Below, one piece after another: positions 56,256-64,000 of a stretch of 64,000 nucleotides of DNA. A program made the position numbers and the translations under genes. Under the pieces are notes generated by a model. It had not been told where the DNA came from. It did no database searches and saw only the letters and a program-made list of their open reading frames with translations. Location of the stretch: NCBI GenBank assembly GCA_905221605.1, contig CAJNDS010002769.1, forward strand, positions 214,854 to 278,853, read 5' to 3'. Numbering within the stretch: the stretch's first letter is position 1; every line of letters starts with the position of its first letter. The DNA is from Symbiodinium natans (Eukaryota; Sar; Dinophyceae; Suessiales; Symbiodiniaceae).

Positions 56256-56377
56256 GTACCCCAAAGCGATCCTAAACCCTAAACCCTAAACCCGAAACCC
56301 TAAATCCTAAACCTTAAACCTGCTGCAAAGGTGTGGAGAGCTACACTTCTCTGGCCAAGGCCCGGCTTCGCAGGTTA

Positions 56378-56490
56378 GGGTTTAGGGTTTAGGGTTTAGG
56401 GTTTAGGGTTTAGGGTTTAGGGTTTAGGGTTTAGGGTTTAGGGTTTAGGGTTTAGGGTTTAGGGTTTAGGGTTTAGGGTTTAGGGTTTGG
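56378..56490. repeat. G-strand telomere-like array
   Basis: About 16 clean TTTAGGG units following a weak exon candidate at 56331-56373 (CGELHFSGQGPASQ). Confidence 0.9.
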
Positions 56491-56639
56491 GCCTTGGGGC
56501 TTGGCTTGGGGCTTGGGCCTTGGGGCTTGGGGCTTGGGGTTTTAAGCCCTCTACCCTGAACAGTGACCCCCAAACACTTGCAAAGCCTTTTTCTTAGTCT
56601 AGCTATCTAGCTCGAGTCCGACTCGAACTCTGTTGCAGC

Positions 56640-56770
56640 CCAGAGAGAGAGAGGGAGGGAGAGAGAGAGAAAGAAAGAGGGAGGGGGAGAGGGGGGAGAG
56701 GGGGGAGAGGGGAGAGAGAGGAGAGAGAGGAGAGAGAGGAGAGAGAGGAGAGAGGAGAGAGGAGAGAGGC
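56640..56770. repeat. GA microsatellite
   Basis: (GA)n, GGGGGGAGAG and GAGAGAG blocks. Confidence 0.95.
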
Positions 56771-56799
56771 CGCTCTAAACCCTGAACCCCAAACCCCAG

Positions 56800-57002
56800 A
56801 CCCTAAACCCAAACCTCCCAAACCTCCTGAAACTCCGAACAAGGCGCCGGGAGCCTCGGCCAAGGATCTCTTGTCGAGGCCACTCGACTGCGGAGGTTTT
56901 GGGTGTTTCAAACTTCGGGTTAAGCGCCCTTCAAACTGCAACCCCGGACCCGAAGCCCTGAACCCCGAGCCGTGCTTTAAATCCTTTGAAAATTATGTAT
57001 GA
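56800..57002 (+). CDS. 67-codon exon candidate with stop
   Basis: Acceptor aaaccccag. Phase 2: PPETPNKAPGASAKDLLSRP, LDCGGFGCFKLRVKRPSNCN, PGPEALNPEPCFKSFENYV, TGA. The start is telomeric repeat. A minus-strand frame (56603-56941) overlaps. Possible terminal exon. Confidence 0.45.
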
Positions 57003-57130
57003 ATAGGTTCCCTTAGAAGGAAAGAAGGGAAATAACCCAGAATGTGTTGCCTAAACCCTAAGCCCTAAAACCCTAAACCCTAAAACCCTAAACCCTAAAC
57101 AGCTATAAGGTCCACGGGTGTGACCCGCAG

Positions 57131-57196
57131 CCTGAATCGGGACACAGGATTTCGTCTAAATCCAAACCGCTTCCTCGGATACCCAGTACCGGCCTT
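57131..57196 (+). CDS. Exon candidate
   Basis: Acceptor tgacccgcag, donor CTT|gtttag. Open as PESGHRISSKSKPLPRIPST (0/0) and LNRDTGFRLNPNRFLGYPVP (1/2). Confidence 0.4.
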
Positions 57197-57283
57197 GTTT
57201 AGGGTTCAGGGTTCAAACCCTAAATCCCCAAAAGCCCCTCCGAAGCCCGCTAAACCCTAAACCCTAGACCTGCAAACTCCCAG

Positions 57284-57378
57284 GCCATCAGCACTGTCTA
57301 TCCTTCATTACCCTCTCCAAGAAAATATACCCTAGAATGAGACGAAGCTTCAAGTTAAGCCTAGGCCCGTGCCGCTAA
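57284..57378 (+). CDS. Exon candidate before a MITE
   Basis: Acceptor caaactcccag. Phase 2, HQHCLSFITLSKKIYPRMRR, SFKLSLGPCR, TAA; a GC donor CTAG|gcccgt at 57365 would skip the stop. Confidence 0.35.
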
Positions 57379-57390
57379 GTTGACAAGGGC

Positions 57391-57631
57391 ACTTGGAGGT
57401 TCAGGGCACTTAGTAACCCTTTTTCGTGTAGAACCCACATATAAGCCCCGTAAGTGCCCGATAGTGTTGTAAGTGGGTTGTAAGTACAGTTGCTTAGTAG
57501 CCGAGCGAGCACGCTTTACACTTTTTGGGATACTATACTCCCCGAAAGAACTGAAAGTGCACATTTTTTGCGGCTTCTGAACTCAGCAACCAAGGTTATA
57601 ATTGGGTTACTAAGTACCATGAACCTCCAAG
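57391..57631. mobile_element. MITE family C, copy 8, with nested family D
   Basis: ACTTGGAGGTTCAGGGCACT / ACCATGAACCTCCAAG. A complete family-D copy sits at 57489-57596. Confidence 0.8.
57489..57596. mobile_element. MITE family D, copy 3 (nested)
   Basis: TTGCTTAGTAGCCGAGCGAG / TTCTGAACTCAGCAACCAA, shared GGGATACTATACTCC. Confidence 0.75.
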
Positions 57632-57640
57632 CATCACCAG

Positions 57641-57716
57641 GAAGAAACCCCAAATCACAAGCCCTGGCCTAGGCCCACACCCAAAGGCCCCCAAAAGAAC
57701 CCCAAACCCTGCAAGG
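57641..57716 (+). CDS. Exon candidate after a MITE
   Basis: Acceptor gcatcaccag, donor G|gtttag. Phase 0/1, EETPNHKPWPRPTPKGPQKN, then PKPCK: proline/lysine-rich. Confidence 0.42.
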
Positions 57717-58000
57717 GTTTAGGGTTTAGGGTTTAGGGTTCAGGGCTCAGGGCTTAGGGTTTAGGGCTTAGGGTTTCGGGTTTAGGGTTTAGGGCTTCGG
57801 GTTTAGGGTTCAGGGTTTAGGGTTTAGGGTTTAGGGTTTGTGGTTGAGGGTTTTGGGTACAGGGTATGGGGTTTAGCGTTTAGGGCTTAGGGTTGTGGGA
57901 TCTTGGGGTGTAGGGTTTAGGCATTCAGGGGTTTAGGGCTTCGGGTGTAGGGTTTAGGGTTTAGGGTTTAGGGTTTAGGGTTTAGGGTTTAGGGCTTCGG
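57717..58000. repeat. Degenerate G-strand array
   Basis: TTTAGGG with GCTTAGGG, TTCAGGG and TTTCGGG. Confidence 0.9.
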
Positions 58001-58068
58001 GTCTTGTGGTCATAGGGTCGTTTGGGGGTCGTGGGGGGGGGTATAGGGTTTAGCATCCGGCAGCCCAG

Positions 58069-58100
58069 GATCTGCGTCCGAATCGCTTCCCGGCCAGCGG
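58069..58100 (+). CDS. Micro-exon candidate
   Basis: Acceptor cggcagcccag, donor GG|gtgagg. Phase 0/2, DLRPNRFPAS. Confidence 0.5.
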
Positions 58101-58270
58101 GTGAGGCGCGTCAAACCATTTTCTCGGCCTTCGGTTGGTTTGGGGTTGAGGGTTTAGGGTTTGGGGTTTAGATGGGATTTAAGATTTAGGGTTTTTTTTT
58201 GGGGGGGGGGGGGGTTGGGGGTTGAGGTTGAAGGTTTAGGTTGAAGTTGAAGGTTTCGGTTTCGAGCGAC

Positions 58271-58375
58271 ATGGAGAATCTGCGTTTGCACAGCTGGCTC
58301 AACATCTGCTTCGTTCTCCGCTGCGCTTCGTTGGTTGATACTGACCCGAGGTTCCCTTTACCCCTCGATATCTGA
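58271..58375 (+). CDS. ATG-initiated open frame
   Basis: MENLRLHSWLNICFVLRCAS, LVDTDPRFPLPLDI, TGA. Could be a first exon with donor TTG|gttgat at 58334. Confidence 0.4.
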   Translation: MENLRLHSWLNICFVLRCASLVDTDPRFPLPLDI

Positions 58376-58504
58376 GAAGGAATGCGAGTCGGAAGCTGCG
58401 ATGTAGAAATTAAGCTGTAGGTAGAGTGTTTAAGATCAAAAAAGGGGCTGAACCAATCACACCGCGTGTAGGAAGCTCAATCCTAAAATGCTGACCTGGC
58501 AAAG

Positions 58505-58614
58505 GGAGGGAGGGCGCACTGCACAACTGCGACACCAAAGGAAGAGATGAATTGGCGTCCCCATGACCCAATGGCCCTTAGCATGCTCAGTCAAACACTG
58601 TTTCGAAAAAGCAG
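58505..58614 (+). CDS. Exon candidate before a MITE intron
   Basis: Acceptor acctggcaaag, donor AG|gtgctt. Phase 0/2, 36 codons: GGRAHCTTATPKEEMNWRPH, DPMALSMLSQTLFRKS. Confidence 0.6.
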
Positions 58615-58633
58615 GTGCTTGAGGGGTGCCGGG

Positions 58634-58734
58634 TGGGATGTTCCCCCTTCTACGAACGGTCCTTAATAGGCATTATAGTATCCCTTATTATACTCCTTAT
58701 GAAGGACTGCTTAGTGTAAGGGGGAACATCCCAA
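58634..58734. mobile_element. MITE family E, copy 7
   Basis: TGGGATGTTCCCCCTTCTAC / GTGTAAGGGGGAACATCCCA. Confidence 0.85.
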
Positions 58735-58873
58735 GGTGCGGGTGTTGCCTAAGCACCCGAAGCCCTAAACCCCAAACCCTAAATCCTAAGCCCTAAACCC
58801 TGAACCCTAAACCCCAAACCCTAAACCCTAAACCCTAAACATCCGGCCCAAAGAGCCCTAAACCCTGGGGGAG

Positions 58874-58942
58874 GCGGGCGGCCTCACGTCCCTGGGGTCT
58901 GCTGCCGCCGCCCTGCTGACAGGCATGCCCAGGCACCTTTGG
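58874..58942 (+). CDS. Exon candidate
   Basis: Acceptor tgggggag, donor TGG|gtttag. Phase 0/0, AGGLTSLGSAAAALLTGMPR, then HLW. Confidence 0.55.
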
Positions 58943-59438
58943 GTTTAGGGTTTAGGGTTTAGGGTTTAGGGTTTAGGGTTTAGGGTTTAGGGTTCAGGGC
59001 TTAGGGCTTAGGGCTTAGGGTTTAGGGTTTAGGGTTTAGGGTTTAGGGTTTAGGGTTTAGGGTTTATTTAGTTTTTTTCTTCAACCCGAAGAACTAAACC
59101 TAGAATGGCTTATGTTCGAGTTTTTTCGGGACTTGGGAGGGGCGGCTTGGGGCTTGGAAATATACGCAGGCATTCGGCTTAGGGTTTAGGGTTTAGGGTT
59201 CAGGGTATTTTGGGAGTCTTTTCAAAAAGGGCTTGCAAGGCCAACCCAGTTAAGCAACGATCATCGGGCCCCTAAACCCCTGAACCCGAATGCTCATTTG
59301 GCTCGCCATGGTGGCTCTAAACCCTAAACCCCAAACTCCGGGTTTGAAAATTTAACCTTATAAGACTTTTTTGGGTTTTGGGTTTATAGGGTCTAGTGCT
59401 TATTTGGGTTTCCATGGTTTAGGGTTTATCGGGTTCAG

Positions 59439-59583
59439 GGATTTGGGTTTGGTGGGTTGCTGTTTGTTGTCGCATGGACGGCCCACTGCCGGGCGCTTCC
59501 GAAGGCGGTGCTACTTCCGGACTTGTGGGCAATGTCCGCGGAGCTTTGGGCGCAGGAGGGCTTGGGGTTCTCCAGGGCCGCAA
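59439..59583 (+). CDS. Exon candidate with GC donor
   Basis: Acceptor atcgggttcag, GC donor CAA|gccaaa. Phase 0/1, 48 codons: GLLFVVAWTAHCRALPKAVL, LPDLWAMSAELWAQEGLGFS. Two other frames, one on the minus strand, are open. Confidence 0.45.
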
Positions 59584-59604
59584 GCCAAACGCCAAAGTCC
59601 CTAA

Positions 59605-59727
59605 ACCCCTAAACCCCAAACCCCGAACCCTAAAACCCAAACCCTAAACCCTTAACCGCAAACCCAAACCCCAAACCCTAAACCCTAAACCCTAAACCCC
59701 AAACCCTAAACCCTAAACCCTAAACCC
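59605..59727. repeat. C-strand telomere-like array
   Basis: CCCTAAA/CCCCAAA before the exon at 59730. Confidence 0.9.
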
Positions 59728-59729
59728 AG

Positions 59730-59833
59730 GGCGCCAGCCTTGGATGACGACACCATCAGCGCCTCAGCTGCCGCGGCCCGCCGGCTGCTGCATGCGGCAG
59801 AGGCGGTGGGGCCAAGTGTGTGGGCTCTGGATT
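59730..59833 (+). CDS. Exon candidate
   Basis: Acceptor taaacccag, donor T|gtttag. Phase 1/1, 34 codons: APALDDDTISASAAAARRLL, HAAEAVGPSVWALD. Confidence 0.6.
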
Positions 59834-59958
59834 GTTTAGGGTTAGGGTTTAGGGTTTAGGGTTTAGGCGTTAGGGGTTAGGGGTAGGGGTTAAGGTTTAG
59901 GGTTTAGGGTCTAGGGTTTTAGGGTTTAGGGTTTAGGGATAGGGTTTCCCGTTCTGAG

Positions 59959-60028
59959 GATTTGGCAAAGGATTCATCTCTTGCAATATAGCTGGATGAA
60001 GGAACGGACCCTGATCTCGAACCTCTAA
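59959..60028 (+). CDS. Exon candidate with stop
   Basis: Acceptor cgttctgag. Phase 1, IWQRIHLLQYSWMKERTLIS, NL, TAA. A shorter 3' part (LDEGTDPDLEP) is also open. Confidence 0.35.
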
Positions 60029-60101
60029 ACACTCTAAGCCCCAAACCCTAAACCCCCCTAACCCTAAACCCTGCACTCTAAACCCCCTAAAGCCTCAAGG
60101 T

Positions 60102-60210
60102 ATGGCTGAAGAGGTTTTCTTGTTTGGGCATCTTGGGATTCAGATACTTCAAGTGTTGCCAGCGGTGTTTTGGCTCTTCCGCGTTCGTTTGAGCCGCAAG
60201 AGCCCAAACC
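60102..60210 (+). CDS. ATG-initiated exon candidate
   Basis: MAEEVFLFGHLGIQILQVLP, AVFWLFRVRLSRKSPN, donor C|gtaaac. A likely membrane segment followed by basic residues. Good candidate for a first coding exon. Confidence 0.5.
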
Positions 60211-60306
60211 GTAAACCCTAACCCTAAACCCTAAACCCAACGGGCGCAGGGCTTACCAAGCCCTATAAGTCCCACGCCCTACCTGCATGTCACTAAACCT
60301 AATCAG

Positions 60307-60355
60307 GCAGCAGGTGTAGCCGCCCACAAGACCATAGATGAACGGAGGACTCCAG
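60307..60355 (+). CDS. Exon candidate
   Basis: Acceptor acctaatcag, donor G|gtaaac. Phase 0/1, AAGVAAHKTIDERRTP. Confidence 0.5.
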
Positions 60356-60628
60356 GTAAACCCTAAACACCTACACCCCGACCCTGCTCCTCTCAACCCT
60401 AACAAACAGGATACCTAAATCACCCTAAACCCCAAACCCCCTCAATCGCGCCTAATCTCTCAACTCTAAACCCTGAACGCGGTTGAGGGTTTATTGTTGA
60501 GGACTGCCCCATGCCCTGGACCCTGAACCCTAAACCCTGAGCCTAAACCCTAAACCCTAACCCTAAACCCTAAACCCTACAAACCCTACACCCTATAAAA
60601 GCCCTTGCAGTAGCCCTCGGGACTCCAG

Positions 60629-60696
60629 ATTGCCCTGTCGTGAGGAGCCAGACGCACCAGACGAGCGACCAAGCAGCATCTGCCCTAAACCCCTTA
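60629..60696 (+). CDS. Exon candidate
   Basis: Acceptor gggactccag, donor gtttgg. LPCREEPDAPDERPSSICPK or CPVVRSQTHQTSDQAASALN. Confidence 0.35.
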
Positions 60697-60864
60697 GTTT
60701 GGGGTTTAGGGTTTAGGGTTTAGGGTGTAGGGTTTAGGTTTGAGGGTTTAGGGTTTAGGGTTAGGGGTTGAGGGTTTAGGCTTCAGGGTTTAGGCTTTAG
60801 GGTTTAGGGCAGGTTTTGGGTCTTTTTTTGGGGGGGATGTTTTTTTTAAGGGTTTCGGGTATAG

Positions 60865-60966
60865 GGTGGTCTCTTCAACACCCTAACACCAAAAGGCTTA
60901 GACCAGCTAGAGTCGCTCCTCAGCGTCCTTGCACCCTACGACCCCAGTCGCCATGATATTGAAAGG
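60865..60966 (+). CDS. Exon candidate
   Basis: Acceptor cgggtatag, donor AGG|gtagta. Phase 0/0, 34 codons: GGLFNTLTPKGLDQLESLLS, VLAPYDPSRHDIER. Confidence 0.6.
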
Positions 60967-61087
60967 GTAGTAATATAATCCCTTTATATTTAGGGTTTTG
61001 GGCTTTGGGCTTTGGGCTTTGGGTTTTGGGTCTTAGGGTTTAGGGTTAGGGGTTAGAGTTTCGGTGTTGGGTTTGGGGTTTAGGGTT

Positions 61088-61214
61088 CAGGTGTCCCTTA
61101 ATGTGCTCCCTTACCCTTTTTCAAGGGTTCTGAAGTATGGGCCCTCGGGTTTTTAGGGCACCTAAGGGGTATATGCAGGTTCCCCCCAAGTAAGGGTCCA
61201 TATCAGGGGATCAT
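61088..61214. mobile_element. MITE family G, copy 4
   Basis: GTCCCTTAATGTGCTCCCTT / AGTAAGGGTCCATATCAGGGG. Confidence 0.6.
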
Positions 61215-61230
61215 GTATCTAATCTTCGAG

Positions 61231-61280
61231 ACATGAGATCAGCCATAACGAAATCTTCCGCCTCTGACACCCCACCCTGA
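61231..61280 (+). CDS. Weak exon candidate after a MITE
   Basis: Acceptor aatcttcgag. MRSAITKSSASDTPP then TGA, or HEISHNEIFRL then TGA. Confidence 0.28.
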
Positions 61281-61304
61281 AATCCCAGACCCTTCCTTCG
61301 CTTT

Positions 61305-61412
61305 GTAGCCCTAAAACCCTAAAACCTAAACCCTAAAGCCTAAAGCCCTAAACCCTAAACCCTAAACCCTAAACCCTAAACCCTAAACCCTAAACCCTAA
61401 ACCCTAAACCCT
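61305..61412. repeat. C-strand telomere-like array
   Basis: Octamers and then clean CCCTAAA. Confidence 0.9.
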
Positions 61413-61419
61413 GCTCAAG

Positions 61420-61466
61420 ATGCCTCCACGAGGTGCAGCGCCGCGCTCCTCCTGGCGGCCGCGAAG
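61420..61466 (+). CDS. Exon candidate
   Basis: Acceptor cctgctcaag, donor AAG|gtgact. Phase 2/0, ASTRCSAALLLAAAK. Confidence 0.5.
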
Positions 61467-61769
61467 GTGACTCGCGCCCGGGAGCCAAGACCAGGAGTAA
61501 ACCGTGGGGTTTAGGGTTTACGGTTTAGGGTTTAGGGTTAGGGTTTAGGGGTTAGGGTTTGGGGCCCTATACATCCCAAAGTCTAAAATCCTCTAGGCAC
61601 GGGGCCGCAACGCCAACCTTAAACCCTAAAGACCAAGGCACTAAACCCGAAGCTCTTCGTCCCCAAACCCCAAACTGCCCTAAACCCTAACCTCTGAACC
61701 CGAAATCCCTATACCCTAAACATATGAACCGGCCGATGAACCGGCCCAAGTCTGCGGATCCGAAGTCCA

Positions 61770-61832
61770 GAGAGCCCAATACCCCTCAAGTAAGTATTTT
61801 CCTATTTTGGGCTTATAAGGAACCGGTATCTA
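61770..61832. mobile_element. MITE family H, left half
   Basis: AGAGCCCAATACCCCTCAAG. The right terminus is missing. A weak exon (MNRPMNRPKSADPKS, 61724-61769) abuts it. Confidence 0.5.
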
Positions 61833-61948
61833 CTGTATACCAAAATTTGTTCAAATGGTATTACAGGCCAGTTCATGTTTTGAAGTTTGTTCAACCCTAA
61901 ACCCTACACCCTAAACCCTAAACCCTAAACCCTAAACCCTATAAAGAG

Positions 61949-62019
61949 GTACGGGGTCCAAAAGGGAAGCCTTGCATCCTGCTCTTCTTCCTGTCCTGTC
62001 ATCCTCATTGGGCAGGCAG
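61949..62019 (+). CDS. Exon candidate
   Basis: Acceptor tataaagag, donor AG|gtcctt. Phase 0/2, VRGPKGKPCILLFFLSCHPH, then WAG. Confidence 0.55.
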
Positions 62020-62060
62020 GTCCTTGGGTTCAGGATTTAGGGTTTAGGGCTTACGGAGAG

Positions 62061-62174
62061 AATCTGTGGATCCTGCGGGGAATGACTTATGCCTTCTGCT
62101 CACCGACACCTGAACTGAAAAGCCCATTGGACTATGCCCAACAGTCTCCTACACTCCAGAACCCTGAAACTTAA
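62061..62174 (+). CDS. Exon candidate with stop
   Basis: Acceptor cttacggagag. Phase 0, 37 codons: NLWILRGMTYAFCSPTPELK, SPLDYAQQSPTLQNPET, TAA. Possible terminal exon. Confidence 0.5.
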   Translation, partial: NLWILRGMTYAFCSPTPELKSPLDYAQQSPTLQNPET

Positions 62175-62239
62175 AACTCCAAACCTGAAGCCCCAAAACC
62201 TCGACTTTAAACAACACATGTAAGCACTCCAAAATCGCC

Positions 62240-62290
62240 ATGATTCAAGAGCCTAGACAACTACCAATCTCGTCCTCCATAAACCCTGCT
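62240..62290 (+). CDS. ATG-initiated exon candidate
   Basis: MIQEPRQLPISSSINPA then donor GCT|gtaagc, one of the best donors in the window. Confidence 0.42.
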
Positions 62291-62448
62291 GTAAGCAGAC
62301 TAGTTTAACGAACTACCCAAGCATCCTGTTCCACTGAACCCTCCAAACAGCCAGCCCTAAACCCCAAACCCCAAACCCTAAACCCAAAACCCCAAACCCT
62401 AAACCCCAAACCTCTAAACCCTAAGCCCCAAACCCCCATCTCATCCAG

Positions 62449-62541
62449 GCCTTGTACGTTCACTTGGCGTCTCCGCTGATGGCCGCCGGCCGTGCGCCGG
62501 CTCAAGTTGCCAAAGACCAAAAAGATCCCAGCCCTTATAGG
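62449..62541 (+). CDS. Exon candidate
   Basis: Acceptor catctcatccag, donor AGG|gtttag. Phase 0/0, 31 codons: ALYVHLASPLMAAGRAPAQV, AKDQKDPSPYR. The minus-strand frame 62305-62520 is a shadow. Confidence 0.65.
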
Positions 62542-62607
62542 GTTTAGGGTTTAGGGTTCAGGGTTCAGGGTTCGGGGTTCGGGGTTTAGGGTTCAGGGCT
62601 TACGGTT

Positions 62608-62712
62608 TAGACCCAGAGTCCTTTTGTTTTACTTTGTCGGTTTAGATTCCCTCAGAAACCTTTAAACCCACAGCGACACCCTGTCTATTCCTAGGCGACT
62701 CGTTGGTCGCTC
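62608..62712. mobile_element. MITE family A, copy 9
   Basis: AGACCCAGAGTCC left, ATTCCTAGGCGACTCGTTGG right. Confidence 0.6.
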
Positions 62713-62813
62713 AGCCCCACTGGGCATAGGGTTGTGTGCTTAGGGCTGAAGGGCTTTAGGGTTTAGGGTTTAGGGTTTGGGGTTTAGGGTTCAGGGTTTA
62801 GCGTTTAGGGTTT

Positions 62814-62949
62814 TTGAGGTTCATGCTACTTAGTAACTAATTAGAACCGTACTTAGAACTGTACTTATCACCACCGTAGGGCACTTAAGGGGCTTGTAAG
62901 AGGGTTACAAGTGCAGCTCTAATCAGTTTCCAAGTACCATGAACCTCCT
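62814..62949. mobile_element. MITE family C, copy 9
   Basis: TTGAGGTTCATGCTACTTAG / CAAGTACCATGAACCTCC. Confidence 0.75.
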
Positions 62950-63019
62950 GGTGTCTAGGGTTAAGGGTTTAAGGGTTTAAGGTTTATGAGGTTGAGGGTC
63001 TGAGGGTCTGAGGGTTTAA

Positions 63020-63270
63020 GGGCTTCGTTTTCAGGGTTTAGGGTTCTAGGGCTTGTGGGTTTAGGGTTTAGGGTTTAGGGTGTAGGGTGTAGGGTTTAGG
63101 GTTTAGGGTTTAGGGTTTAGGTCCCTTGTAGTGGTACCTCCTGTAGTGCCCTTCAACGTGTAGGGGCTTGCGGTTGGGATCTGGCAGCTCAGGGTGAAAG
63201 AGTTTAGGGTTTAGGGTTTAGGGTTTAGGGTTTAGGGTTTAGGGTTTAGGGTTTAGGGTTTAGGGTTTAG
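63020..63270. repeat. G-strand telomere-like arrays
   Basis: TTTAGGG 63055-63120 and 63200-63270 around an 80-bp unassigned island. Confidence 0.9.
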
Positions 63271-63374
63271 GGGCTTCGTTTCGGCTCTCAGAACTCCAGG
63301 GGGTGAGGGGTTTGGGGGGTCTTTCGGGTTCAGAATTCTGGGGGGGGGGGGGGGGGGATGTGGTTTTTGAGCAG

Positions 63375-63404
63375 TATGGGAAGGCCGGAGCGCGGTTGCT
63401 GCTA
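63375..63404 (+). CDS. Small exon candidate with GC donor
   Basis: Acceptor tttttgagcag, GC donor CTA|gcccta. Phase 0/0, YGKAGARLLL. Confidence 0.4.
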
Positions 63405-63409
63405 GCCCT

Positions 63410-63457
63410 AAGCCCTAAACCCTAAACCCTAAACCCGAAACCCTAAGTCCGAAACCT

Positions 63458-63488
<31 letters not shown>

Positions 63489-63570
63489 ACCCTAAACCCT
63501 AAACCCTAAACCCTAAACCCTAAACCCTAAACCCTAAACCCTAAACCCTAAACCCTAAACCCTAAACCCT
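63410..63570. repeat. C-strand telomere-like array
   Basis: CCCTCAA block then about 12 clean CCCTAAA units. Confidence 0.95.
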
Positions 63571-63593
63571 CAACTAACCGTACTTCATTGAAG

Positions 63594-63634
63594 GGATCCT
63601 GAACCCCGCGAGGCCATCGCCGAATGCCCCACAG
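63594..63634 (+). CDS. Exon candidate with GC donor
   Basis: Acceptor cttcattgaag, GC donor CAG|gctgct. Phase 2/0, ILNPARPSPNAPQ. Confidence 0.4.
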
Positions 63635-63745
63635 GCTGCTTAGCTTAAGCTGCCGGCTTTGCGGGCTTAGGGTTCAGGGTTTAGGGTTTAGGGTTTAGGG
63701 TTTAGGGTTTAGGGTTTAGGGTTTAGGGTTTAGGGTTTAGGGTTT

Positions 63746-63888
63746 ACTTGAAGGTTCATGGTACTTATTCACCAATTATAACTGTACTTATCACCCAAAT
63801 TATAACTATATTAGGGCACTTAAGGGCCTTATAAGCACAGTTATAAGTACAGTTATGATTGTTTATTAAGTACTATGAACCTTCAAGT
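63746..63888. mobile_element. MITE family C, copy 10, inside a telomere-like array
   Basis: ACTTGAAGGTTCATGGTACT / AGTACTATGAACCTTCAAGT. It interrupts TTTAGGG repeats, with TA at both junctions. Confidence 0.9.
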
Positions 63889-64000
63889 AGGGTTTAGGGC
63901 TTAGGGCTTAGGGCTTAGGGCTTAGGGTTTAGGGTTAGGGGTTAGGGTTCCCTCCCCCCCCCCCCCCCCCCACCCCAAAAAACAATGTAAAAGAAGGCTT

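Noticed and set aside
1-64000. True chromosome end because of telomeric repeats
   Set aside because: The repeats are short, in both orientations, variant-rich and interspersed with exons and MITEs across the whole window. They are interstitial.

Overview
The window is eukaryotic nuclear DNA saturated with plant/alveolate-type telomeric heptamers (TTTAGGG on one side, CCCTAAA on the other) and with short inverted-repeat elements. Between these repeats lie GC-rich islands of about 30-200 bp that look like exons. Almost all read on the + strand, have AG acceptors, and have GT donors or the non-canonical donors GC and GA. TTTAGGG repeats, GC/GA donors, many tiny exons and transposon-like introns (introners) are all known from dinoflagellates, so a dinoflagellate or close alveolate is my best inference. 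No ribosomal, tRNA, organellar or recognised marker gene confirms it. I could assign no protein family to any exon with confidence.

Notation used in the exon entries: 's/e' gives the bases at the exon start that complete the previous codon, then the bases left over at its end. A junction fits when e+s is 0 or 3. Exon boundaries were read by eye. Many islands are open in two frames, so each is a candidate.

Layout. 1-5.2 kb: telomere-like arrays with scattered exons. 5.2-13.5 kb: the best gene model, in which exons from 5409 to 13542 keep one compatible reading frame through eleven junctions and end in TAA. A 2.4-kb element with perfect 25-bp terminal inverted repeats (7912-10325) spans one of these exons. 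13.6-25 kb: exon islands separated by arrays, with two large minisatellite blocks (16.9-17.7 kb). 25.5-27 kb: an octamer array and a palindromic element. 27-45 kb: more exon islands, several directly abutting miniature inverted-repeat elements (MITEs). 45-47 kb: a more ordinary stretch with few telomeric repeats and a hydrophobic exon. 48-51 kb: minisatellites plus exons. 51-64 kb: dense exons and nested MITEs.

Two patterns organise the window. First, most exons are preceded by CCCTAAA repeats and followed by TTTAGGG repeats, so each intron would carry complementary ends and could fold its splice sites together. Second, about ten MITE families with recognisable terminal repeats sit in introns. 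At several places the MITE ends create or lie beside the splice sites, and the flanking exons are phase-compatible.
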